Positions 25,943-32,896 of a stretch of 64,000 nt of DNA are shown here, piece after piece. The notes under the pieces are model-generated. The model was not told the origin of the DNA. It did no database searches and saw only the letters and a program-made list of their open reading frames with translations. Position 1 is the first letter of the stretch. Every line of letters begins with the position of its first letter. Where the stretch lies: NCBI GenBank assembly GCA_046295455.1, contig JBKBNI010000002.1:291515-355514 (forward strand), read 5' to 3'. The stretch is from Thermaurantimonas sp046295455 (lineage in GTDB: Bacteria; Bacteroidota; Bacteroidia; Flavobacteriales; Schleiferiaceae). Made by a program: the position numbers and the translations under genes.

Positions 25943-27016
25943 ATGAATTTTTTAGTCATCACATGGGACGTATCCAAAGTGCTAATTGATTTAGGAATCA
26001 TTGAAATAAGGTACTACAGCCTGCTGTTTGCCCTGGGATTTGTGATCGGGTATTTTATAATGAAGCGGATTTTTATTGAAGAAAAGATACCCATTGAGCA
26101 ACTTGACACTTTGCTGACCTATGTGGTGATAGCCACAATTATCGGAGCGCGCTTAGGACATGTTTTTTTCTATCAATGGGATTACTACAGTCAGCATCCG
26201 GAGGAAATTTTAATGGTCTGGGAAGGCGGATTAGCCAGTCATGGAGCGGCAATTTCAATCATCATAGCGCTTGTGATTTATTCAAAAAAGGTTTCAAAAC
26301 GCTCATTTTTCTGGATCATTGATCGGGTAGTGATCACGGTGGCTTTGGCCGGTTGCTTTATCAGACTTGGAAATTTGATGAATTCTGAAATATACGGTAG
26401 CCCGACCAACAGCAGGGCAGCATTTGTGTATGTAAGCCCGGTTCGCGACATTTTTGAGCGGTTTTTTGGCAAAGAAGTACAGGAATTATCATTTAAAAAG
26501 TCGGAAGAAGTCGTTGTCACCGACACTTTAATTATGCCTGTATACGAAGTAGAGTTGAAAATCGATGCCCGTGCTGATGCTTCTCAGGTGATTTCGTTGG
26601 TCACCAACAGACTTTTTCCATACCTCAAAATGATCGATTCGGACGACCAGAATTTAGTACCAGGAGAGATCTCAAGCCCGGAAATCGTGAAAAATTCAGA
26701 AGGTACTTATATCACATTCAAACTTCTGGCAATTCCAAGGATACCGAGTCAAATCATTGAAGCAACTGCCTATTTAATTGTCTTTTTGGTTCTGTGGATT
26801 ATATTTTTCCATACCAGATTCAGACACCAGGAAGGATTCTTATTTGGAGCATTTTTGATTCTGGTATTTGGTTTTCGCTTTGTTATAGAATTTTTTAAAG
26901 CCAATCAGGTTGCATTTGAGGATTCACTGACTTTCAATATGGGTCAATATTTAAGTATTCCTTTGATATTGGTAGGTATAGCTTCTGTAATATACTCTTT
27001 TGTGAAAAAGAAATAA
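25943..27016 (+). CDS. lgt: Prolipoprotein diacylglyceryl transferase
   Basis: A 357-residue membrane enzyme that adds diacylglycerol to the lipobox cysteine of prelipoproteins. Conserved elements are IRYYSLLFALGFVIGY, ARLGHVFFYQWDYY, EGGLASHGAAISI (the HGG region, here HGA) and CFIRLGNLMNSEIYGSPT (the RxGNxxN signature). A non-conserved segment of roughly 100 residues (about 165-265) separates this from the late motif. That motif reads RIPSQIIEA, where most homologues I recall have RHP(S/T)QLYEA. It heads an operon that includes two lipoprotein substrates. Confidence 0.93.
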   Translation: MNFLVITWDVSKVLIDLGIIEIRYYSLLFALGFVIGYFIMKRIFIEEKIPIEQLDTLLTYVVIATIIGARLGHVFFYQWDYYSQHPEEILMVWEGGLASHGAAISIIIALVIYSKKVSKRSFFWIIDRVVITVALAGCFIRLGNLMNSEIYGSPTNSRAAFVYVSPVRDIFERFFGKEVQELSFKKSEEVVVTDTLIMPVYEVELKIDARADASQVISLVTNRLFPYLKMIDSDDQNLVPGEISSPEIVKNSEGTYITFKLLAIPRIPSQIIEATAYLIVFLVLWIIFFHTRFRHQEGFLFGAFLILVFGFRFVIEFFKANQVAFEDSLTFNMGQYLSIPLILVGIASVIYSFVKKK

Positions 27017-27023
27017 ATGCACT

Positions 27024-27530
27024 ATGAAACTTCGTCTTCTTGCCAATTTATGCGTTTTGATGGGGATCGTTCTGTCCTGTGAGTGTGATCAAATTAAAAA
27101 TAACATTGATCCGGTCGTAACTTCCTATGAACCCAAATTCAGGCAGGACGGTCAGATTTGGTTTTTGGACGAGTCTGGAAATGACACAATAACTACTATA
27201 TATATAGAAGTGTCCAAAACAGATGAAGAAATCCAGTATGGAATGATGTACCGAAGACACCTTGACCAAGACAAAGGGATGCTCTTTCTGATGAAAAATG
27301 AAAAGCCTCAGTCCTTTTGGATGAAAAATACCTATATACCACTCGATATTATTTACATCAATTCAAAATACCGAATCGTAAGCATCCAAAAAGAGGCCGT
27401 ACCGCTGAGTGAAACTTCCCTTCCCAGTTTTGAACCTGCTCTCTATGTGCTGGAGGTAAATGGTGGGTTTTGTGACCGCCACAACATCAAGGTGGGAGAC
27501 AAAGTGTATTTTGAGCACAATCGATTGTAA
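27024..27530 (+). CDS. DUF192 domain lipoprotein
   Basis: A 168-residue protein. A lipobox (GIVLSC) near residue 19 predicts lipid anchoring. Residues about 50-165 are the DUF192 domain: IYIEVSKTDEEIQYGMMYR, MLFLMKNEKPQSFWMKNTYIPLDIIYI and YVLEVNGGFCDRHNIKVGDKV. The family is widespread and uncharacterised. The gene starts 7 bp after lgt. Confidence 0.9.
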   Translation: MKLRLLANLCVLMGIVLSCECDQIKNNIDPVVTSYEPKFRQDGQIWFLDESGNDTITTIYIEVSKTDEEIQYGMMYRRHLDQDKGMLFLMKNEKPQSFWMKNTYIPLDIIYINSKYRIVSIQKEAVPLSETSLPSFEPALYVLEVNGGFCDRHNIKVGDKVYFEHNRL

Positions 27531-27533
27531 AGA

Positions 27534-28262
27534 ATGCGGGTTGTCAGTCTGGTCCCTTCGTTGACCGAGCTTTTATACCATCTTCAGGCAAATGTAGTCG
27601 GAATTACTAAATTTTGTGTGCATCCTGATATCTGGTATCGTACCCTGCCACGAGTAAGCGGCACAAAAAATCCGGATTTAAAGCGTATTCAGACCCTTCA
27701 ACCGGATCTGATCATTGCCAACTATGAAGAGAACCGGCGGGAGGATGTTGAAGCCTTGCAGCAAATAACCAATGTGCTCATTACCAATATTGTAACTTTA
27801 GAGGATGCCATGAATGAAATCATTCGAATTGGTCGCGCCTGCAAGGCTGAAACTTCTGCCATACAACTTAGCAAAACTATCGATGTGCTGTGGAAACCTC
27901 TGAAAAATTCAGCCCGCAATCTTCGGGTGGTCTATCTAATCTGGCGCAAACCCTACATGGCTGCGGGGACAGACACTTTTATCCATCACGTAATTACCCA
28001 TATTGGATTAAAAAATGCCGTTCAGACCGCGCGATACCCAAAATTACATGCCGAAGAAATCCGCACTCTGAGGCCCGATGTCCTATTTTTGTCTTCGGAG
28101 CCGTATCCATTTAAAGAAAAGCATATAGAAGAGCTGAATCAGTATGTTCCTGACTCGCATATTGTGCTCGTAAATGGAGAAGCCTTTAGCTGGTATGGAT
28201 ATCGGATGATTCCTTCATCCGTATATCTCAGTAGTTTAATTACACATCTGAATCATTTGTAG
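27534..28262 (+). CDS. BtuF/TroA-like helical-backbone substrate-binding protein without signal peptide
   Basis: A 242-residue protein of the periplasmic-binding-protein class III fold: MRVVSLVPSLTELLYHL, then VSGTKNPDLKRIQTLQPDLIIANYEENR and a second domain with VYLIWRKPYMAAGTDTFIHHVI. These match cobalamin-binding BtuF-like proteins. It has no signal peptide, so it would be cytoplasmic unless the start is misread. No permease or ATPase gene is adjacent. The ligand is unknown. It starts 3 bp after the DUF192 gene. Confidence 0.85.
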   Translation: MRVVSLVPSLTELLYHLQANVVGITKFCVHPDIWYRTLPRVSGTKNPDLKRIQTLQPDLIIANYEENRREDVEALQQITNVLITNIVTLEDAMNEIIRIGRACKAETSAIQLSKTIDVLWKPLKNSARNLRVVYLIWRKPYMAAGTDTFIHHVITHIGLKNAVQTARYPKLHAEEIRTLRPDVLFLSSEPYPFKEKHIEELNQYVPDSHIVLVNGEAFSWYGYRMIPSSVYLSSLITHLNHL

Positions 28263-28264
28263 TA

Positions 28265-28723
28265 ATGCATATGCACAAAATATTAATAGTATCCTTAATC
28301 GGCCTTTCGATGACCCTTCAAAGCTGCCAAAAGGCAGATGACCGGGACGAAAAAGACGATGAACTCATTCGTAACTACCTCATCCAAAACGGATTGGAAG
28401 CTACTCGCACGAGTAGTGGCCTTTATTACCTGATTTCAGAGCAAGGTACAGGACCATTTCCAACACTGAATTCACGGGTGCGGGTAGTGTACAAGGGTTA
28501 TCTGCTCGATGGCACTGTCTTCGACGAAACCGATCCAGCAGGTCTCGAATTTGACATGCGAAGCATCATTACAGGCTGGCAGGAGGGTTTGACCTATTTC
28601 AGAGAAGGGGGAAAAGGCAAACTATTTATCCCATCAAAACTTGGCTATGGAAGTCAGCAGGTGGGTAATATTCCTGCCAATAGCATATTGATATTTGATA
28701 TTTATTTATTGAAAGTCCGATAA
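28265..28723 (+). CDS. FKBP-type peptidyl-prolyl isomerase lipoprotein
   Basis: A 152-residue protein. A signal peptide with lipobox (MTLQSC) is at about 16-21 and one FKBP domain at about 60-152: VRVVYKGYLLDGTVFDET, ITGWQEGLTYFREGGKGKLFIPSKLGYG and ILIFDIYLLKV. Key active-site aromatic and Asp residues of FKBPs are present. It helps proteins fold in the envelope. It is the last gene of the lgt run. Confidence 0.92.
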   Translation: MHMHKILIVSLIGLSMTLQSCQKADDRDEKDDELIRNYLIQNGLEATRTSSGLYYLISEQGTGPFPTLNSRVRVVYKGYLLDGTVFDETDPAGLEFDMRSIITGWQEGLTYFREGGKGKLFIPSKLGYGSQQVGNIPANSILIFDIYLLKVR

Positions 28724-28755
28724 AAAAAAGCCACTTCAGTCCCGGCAGAAGTGGT
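28723..28755. terminator. Terminator between convergent FKBP and Usp genes
   Basis: CCACTTC and GAAGTGG form a 7-bp stem with a 10-nt loop. On the minus strand it is followed by T8, a strong terminator for the Usp transcript. On the plus strand only GTTTG follows, so it is weaker for the FKBP gene. Confidence 0.82.
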
Positions 28756-28784
28756 TTGTACTTGACGATCAATTATCTGGATTA

Positions 28785-29603
28785 TTAGTTTGGATCTTCA
28801 TGTAATGCCAGATAAGGCAACTTTGAATGATAGGCTACTTTGGTCGTTACGGACTTGTGAAAGATTGACTCAAAAAAACTGTAGTTTCGGCTCATAAGCG
28901 CAATCATATCCGCGCGATCTTCTGTGGCGAATTGTAAGAGTGTGTCTTCCACATTCTCACCACTTAAAACTTCAAATCGATGCGGGATGCCTTTCAGATG
29001 GTCTGAAATTCGTTTTTTTGCTTCGATCACGGTTTGGTTGTCGATTCCGTAGTTTACGATCACGTGAGCGATAATCACTTCAGCTTCAAAAATATATGCT
29101 ATCTCGGCTAATTGATTCAGCGCTGTACTGTTGCGCTTAGACTTAAAGTCTGCTCCAAATACGATTTTACGGATTCCGGAAAATTTTGAATTAGCAGGTA
29201 TGGTGATCACAGGTACAGTAACGCTCTGCAATATAGAGGCTGCATTGCTTCCAATAAGGATTTCCTCAATACCGCTGGCCCCCTTAGTACCCAGAATGAC
29301 CATGTCGGCACCTTCATCTTCTACCACTTTCTTAACAAGGCGAATCGGATTTCCGACCAAACAGCGGGTTTCAAAAGGTATTCCTGCATTTTTAAGAATC
29401 TCCTCAACTTTTTTCATTCCGGCTTCGGAATTCTCTTTCATGATTTCAAGGAGAGAGTGTGTCATCACCGTTTCGGCATAGGGCAGATCGTATGCATTAA
29501 GCGCTATGATCTTCGAGCCTGTTTTTTTTGCAAATTCAATCGCAAATTCTAGTGCTTTTTCGGCGTTGAGAGAGTAGTCTGTCGGGAATATGATCGTTTT
29601 CAT
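28785..29603 (-). CDS. Tandem universal stress protein
   Basis: A protein of about 272 residues with two Usp domains. Domain 1 begins MKTIIFPTDYSLNAEKALEFA and ends with the nucleotide-loop motif DMVILGTKGASGIEEILIGSNAASIL. Domain 2 (about 145-272) is more diverged. The start at 29603 is preferred because it begins the domain. An in-frame ATG at 29669 would overlap the previous gene by ATGA but adds a 22-residue Ile-rich extension that is not family-like. An FNR-like palindrome and a -7-like element lie directly upstream, suggesting control by oxygen or redox. Confidence 0.9.
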   Translation of the reverse strand: MKTIIFPTDYSLNAEKALEFAIEFAKKTGSKIIALNAYDLPYAETVMTHSLLEIMKENSEAGMKKVEEILKNAGIPFETRCLVGNPIRLVKKVVEDEGADMVILGTKGASGIEEILIGSNAASILQSVTVPVITIPANSKFSGIRKIVFGADFKSKRNSTALNQLAEIAYIFEAEVIIAHVIVNYGIDNQTVIEAKKRISDHLKGIPHRFEVLSGENVEDTLLQFATEDRADMIALMSRNYSFFESIFHKSVTTKVAYHSKLPYLALHEDPN

Positions 29604-29624
29604 AAATGTATTAATATCTATAGA

Positions 29625-29669
29625 CGAAGGTATTGATTCATTGATGATCAAATGTATGATAATTATCAA
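29625..29669 (-). promoter_or_regulatory. Candidate FNR/CRP-family site and promoter upstream of usp
   Basis: ATGAT-AATT-ATCAA at 29656-29669 matches the FNR consensus TTGAT-N4-ATCAA at nine of ten positions and contains a 12-bp perfect palindrome. On the minus strand TACCTTCG at 29625-29632 matches TAnnTTTG with one mismatch. If that is the -7 element, transcription starts near 29621 and the palindrome centre is at about -41.5, the class II activator position. The regulator gene is not in the window. Confidence 0.45.
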
Positions 29670-30874
29670 TTGAATTTGCTCGTTTTTTTCAAGACAAAGC
29701 CTTTCAGGTATTTACCCTCGGGATGGTAAATGCTGACCGGATGATCAGGTGGCTGGTGTAAGCGGTAGAGAAGCTGAAAGGACTGTCCTGTATCCATGGC
29801 AGCCGATGTGATTGTATTCAGAAAAAGTTCATCCGAAATGTTTTGTGAACAGGAAAATGTCATTAAAATTCCGTTGTCATTCAGCTTATTCATTGCCAAA
29901 GTATTCAGTCGCTTATAGCCGATTACGGCATTGTGTGTGACGCGATGACTCTTGGCAAATGCTGGCGGATCCAGAATGATTACATCAAACATCCGGTCGA
30001 TATTGGTCAGATATTCAAAAGCATCTGCAGCGAGGGCTGTGTGGAATCTATTCTTCAGCCCGTTGATATTGATGTTTTTTTCCAGCAGATCTATAGCTCT
30101 TTGACTAATGTCAAGTGACACGACCTCATTGGCTCCGGCAGCAAGAGCATAGATGCTAAATCCTCCGGTGTACGAAAAGGTATTTAGCACGGTTCTACCT
30201 GCAGAAAGTGTAGATAAAAGCCGTCTGTTTTCTCGCTGATCTATAAAAAATCCGGTCTTTTGACCCTTTTGAAAATCAATAAAAAATGAATGATTGTTCT
30301 CCTTGGCAAGTATCTCATCGATAGATTCACCAAGCACCCAACTGTTTTCAATAGAATCATCATGCAGCGAATCGGCACTCTTGTCATATATACCTTTCAA
30401 TCGGTCACCCAGATGATTTTTTAGGGAAGAATAAATGTACTCCCGGTAAAGGAATATCCCTAAATGATGGCACTGCACGATACAATATCCCGAATAATAA
30501 TCCACGACCAATCCAGGCAATCCGTCACCTTCGCCAAAAATTAGTCGAAAGCAATCTGTGACCTTTGAGTCAAACAATCCCAGAGAGCCTCTCAGGGCGA
30601 CTGCCGATTTTATCCCCTGATCAATAAAAAATTCAACCGGGAGCATCCGGTTAGTCCATTGCAGTACACGCACGGCAATGCTCCCCTTGGATAAAAATCC
30701 TAGACCCTTGATTTCGCCTGAAGTGTCGGTGATAAATACTGGACTGCCCTCTGGAGCCGACCTGGGAATACAGGTCAGGGCTCCACTGAAAATCCAGGGG
30801 TGACGTTGAAAAAATATTTTTTGCTTTTCAGGGCGAATGGTGACCTTCGGGTATGGAATCGCTAAGGGTTTCAA
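29666..30874 (-). CDS. Class I SAM-dependent rRNA methyltransferase, RlmI/RlmK-like
   Basis: A 402-residue protein. An N-terminal PUA-like domain (IFFQRHPWIFSGAL, about 16-75) is followed by a Rossmann methyltransferase. The motif I region is TVLNTFSYTGGFSIYALAAG, then EVVSLDISQRAIDLLEKNI, and the catalytic-type motif is FDVIILDPPAFAKS. The family methylates C5 of cytosine in 23S rRNA (RlmI, m5C1962). The exact site is inferred from homology. Its start overlaps the HSDR_N gene end by 4 bp. Confidence 0.9.
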   Translation of the reverse strand: MKPLAIPYPKVTIRPEKQKIFFQRHPWIFSGALTCIPRSAPEGSPVFITDTSGEIKGLGFLSKGSIAVRVLQWTNRMLPVEFFIDQGIKSAVALRGSLGLFDSKVTDCFRLIFGEGDGLPGLVVDYYSGYCIVQCHHLGIFLYREYIYSSLKNHLGDRLKGIYDKSADSLHDDSIENSWVLGESIDEILAKENNHSFFIDFQKGQKTGFFIDQRENRRLLSTLSAGRTVLNTFSYTGGFSIYALAAGANEVVSLDISQRAIDLLEKNININGLKNRFHTALAADAFEYLTNIDRMFDVIILDPPAFAKSHRVTHNAVIGYKRLNTLAMNKLNDNGILMTFSCSQNISDELFLNTITSAAMDTGQSFQLLYRLHQPPDHPVSIYHPEGKYLKGFVLKKTSKFN

Positions 30875-31386
30875 GGTGTATTGATGATGTTTTTCAGTTC
30901 GTAAAAATCAGGAATGCGTAGGGCGTACAGCCGGTATTCGTCCATTCCGGAGACGAACAATTGATGCATTATTCCATTGGTAATCAATACTACAGGACTG
31001 TTCAATGACCGATTGTAGCGCAAAGCCTGTACATAAACTTTTTCATCCAATTCTACGTCAAATTTTTTGCATTCGACGAGCATCATTGTTCCTGACCGTC
31101 CGGAGACCACAAGGTCAAAACGTCTGGTCATTCCGTTTAAGGTAATGGACTTTTCAAGAGTGAGAGTTACAGGGGGATAACCCTTTGACAAGAGATCCGC
31201 CACAAGGTGTTGCCTAACCCACTCCTCAGGGGTGAGCACCAACCACTTGCGCCGTATGATATCGAATACATGCCAATCTTTTTCCACTTTGCGAAAGGCG
31301 TGCTCCGGAGGCGAAACAAGGTTGAGTGACAGGTATCCTGTCGGCTTAGATTTCATAGGGCTAAAAGTACGGATTTTAACAGGCAT
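30871..31386 (-). CDS. Stand-alone HsdR N-terminal (HSDR_N) nuclease-like domain protein
   Basis: A 171-residue protein. It contains KSITLNGMTRRFDLVVSGRSGTMMLVECKKF, which resembles the PD-(D/E)xK nuclease core of type I restriction HsdR N-terminal domains: Asp in RFDLVV and the Glu-Cys-Lys triad. No helicase, HsdM or HsdS gene is nearby, so this is not a restriction system. Single-domain homologues are common in Bacteroidota and uncharacterised. Translational coupling to the rRNA methyltransferase suggests a shared expression unit. Confidence 0.85.
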   Translation of the reverse strand: MPVKIRTFSPMKSKPTGYLSLNLVSPPEHAFRKVEKDWHVFDIIRRKWLVLTPEEWVRQHLVADLLSKGYPPVTLTLEKSITLNGMTRRFDLVVSGRSGTMMLVECKKFDVELDEKVYVQALRYNRSLNSPVVLITNGIMHQLFVSGMDEYRLYALRIPDFYELKNIINTP

Positions 31387-31897
31387 ACCATCATATCCTC
31401 TTCTGTGCGAATAAGGTATAATTCCATCGTGTACGTCTGTTTATATTTGTTTTCAATGAACTGTTAGAATTTTGAGATAGGGTCAGCTCGATAAACTAAA
31501 AGATTTCAAATGATTGCCGCTATCCGTAATAGCCTTCTGAAACAAAAATAATTGCATCCCGGTCTTATGGAGTTTGACCCATCTTATAAGCTACAATCAC
31601 ATGTGTTTTGAATTTCAGGCGGTATCTATCTTAAGACTTTCCGCTGCTCGTGTATCCGGCTCTGTATTTTCCCCGACGTGCCCAAATTGCAAAAAATACT
31701 GTTTCCGAAACGATCACTACGCACATGCAAGTTTGCAGGGAGAGAAAAGCAGACCCGCATGAAACTACATCACAATAAATGAATAATCTATTGGAAAGAA
31801 TAAAAAGTCATTGAGCAAAAAGCTAGTTCTGTAGGGACATACTCGTAAAATCGTATGGATACCTATTTTTTGAAAGAAGGATCGATTTTTTCAGACT
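31387..31897. other. Intergenic region with no supported gene
   Basis: About 510 bp between the HSDR_N start and the rpoD terminator. One short plus-strand frame (31574-31762) contains a Cys-pair segment (SPTCPNCKKYCF) faintly like the zinc motif of ISL3-type transposases. It has no supporting context. The upstream sequence for the HSDR_N-RlmI transcript must lie in the left part. No clear RNA gene is seen. Confidence 0.5.
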
Positions 31898-31927
31898 AAA
31901 AAAAAAGCCGCCTTATGCAAAGGCGGC
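31898..31927 (-). terminator. Rho-independent terminator after rpoD
   Basis: On the minus strand AAGGCGGC and GCCGCCTT pair over 8 bp with a 5-nt loop, followed by a run of nine T. It lies 27 bp past the rpoD stop. Confidence 0.9.
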
Positions 31928-31953
31928 CTAAAGAGTCGAGTATTGTCAAAAGA

Positions 31954-32820
31954 TCACCCTCCGAGATAGGATTTAAGAATACGGCTTCGGGATGTATGCT
32001 TCAGACGACGTATCGCCTTCTCTTTAATCTGACGGACTCTTTCCCTTGTCAAATCAAATTTATCTCCGATTTCTTCCAGAGTAAGGGGATGCTGGCCATT
32101 CAGACCAAAGAAAAGACGTATGACATCAGCTTCTCGGGGTGTAAGGGTAGATAAGGCTCGCTCGATCTCAATGCGAAGTGATTCATGCATCAGATCTTCT
32201 TCCGGGTTAGGACTTTCGCCATAACTCAATACATCATAAAGGTTGGAGTCTTCTCCTTCGACCAAGGGGGCGTCCATGGATACATGGCGTCCACTGTTTT
32301 TAAGACTTTCTTTTACATCATCTTCTGACATATCGAGCAAGTTGGCGATCTCCTCTGCCGAAGGTGCTCTTTCGTGCTCTTGCTCGAGCTGAGCATAGGC
32401 TTTATTAATCTTGTTGATCGAACCAATTTTATTGAGCGGAAGGCGCACAATACGGCTTTGTTCGGCCAGCGCCTGAAGGATGGACTGCCTAATCCACCAT
32501 ACGGCATAGGATATGAATTTAAAGCCACGTGTTTCGTCGAAGCGCTGTGCGGCTTTTATCAGGCCAAGATTGCCCTCATTTATGAGGTCTGGCAATGTTA
32601 GTCCCTGATTTTGGTATTGCTTAGCCACAGACACCACAAATCGCAGATTAGCTTTTGTGAGCTGTTCGAGAGCGCGCTGATCACCTGCTTTGATCCGCTG
32701 TGCAAGCTCTACCTCCTGTTCGGCATTTATAAGTTCAACTTTGCCGATTTCCTGAAGGTACTTATCCAGGGATGCGGTTTCGCGGTTAGTTACCTGTTTT
32801 GTGATTTTTAGTTGCCTCAT
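31954..32820 (-). CDS. rpoD: RNA polymerase primary sigma factor (sigma-70/SigA type)
   Basis: A 288-residue sigma factor. Region 1.2 begins SLDKYLQEIGKVELI. Region 2 carries NLRFVVSVAKQYQNQGLTL, DLINEGNLGLIKAA and FKFISYAVWWIRQSI (-7/-10 recognition). Region 3 is MSEDDVKESLKNSGRHVSMD and region 4 is LTLEEIGDKFDLTRERVRQIKEKAIRRLKH. Region 1.1 and the non-conserved region are missing, as is usual for the Bacteroidota primary sigma factor, which reads TTTG/TAnnTTTG promoters. It is transcribed apart from pnp and has its own terminator. Confidence 0.96.
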   Translation of the reverse strand: MRQLKITKQVTNRETASLDKYLQEIGKVELINAEQEVELAQRIKAGDQRALEQLTKANLRFVVSVAKQYQNQGLTLPDLINEGNLGLIKAAQRFDETRGFKFISYAVWWIRQSILQALAEQSRIVRLPLNKIGSINKINKAYAQLEQEHERAPSAEEIANLLDMSEDDVKESLKNSGRHVSMDAPLVEGEDSNLYDVLSYGESPNPEEDLMHESLRIEIERALSTLTPREADVIRLFFGLNGQHPLTLEEIGDKFDLTRERVRQIKEKAIRRLKHTSRSRILKSYLGG

Positions 32821-32896
32821 TTGTCAACTGGAGTTTTCAAAAAGGAATTATAGTTAATCTGGTGATGAAAAAAAAGCATTGAATGCCCGATTTTGT

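Noticed and set aside
30871..31386. Type I restriction system
   Set aside because: Only an HSDR_N-like domain is present; helicase, methylase and specificity subunits are absent.
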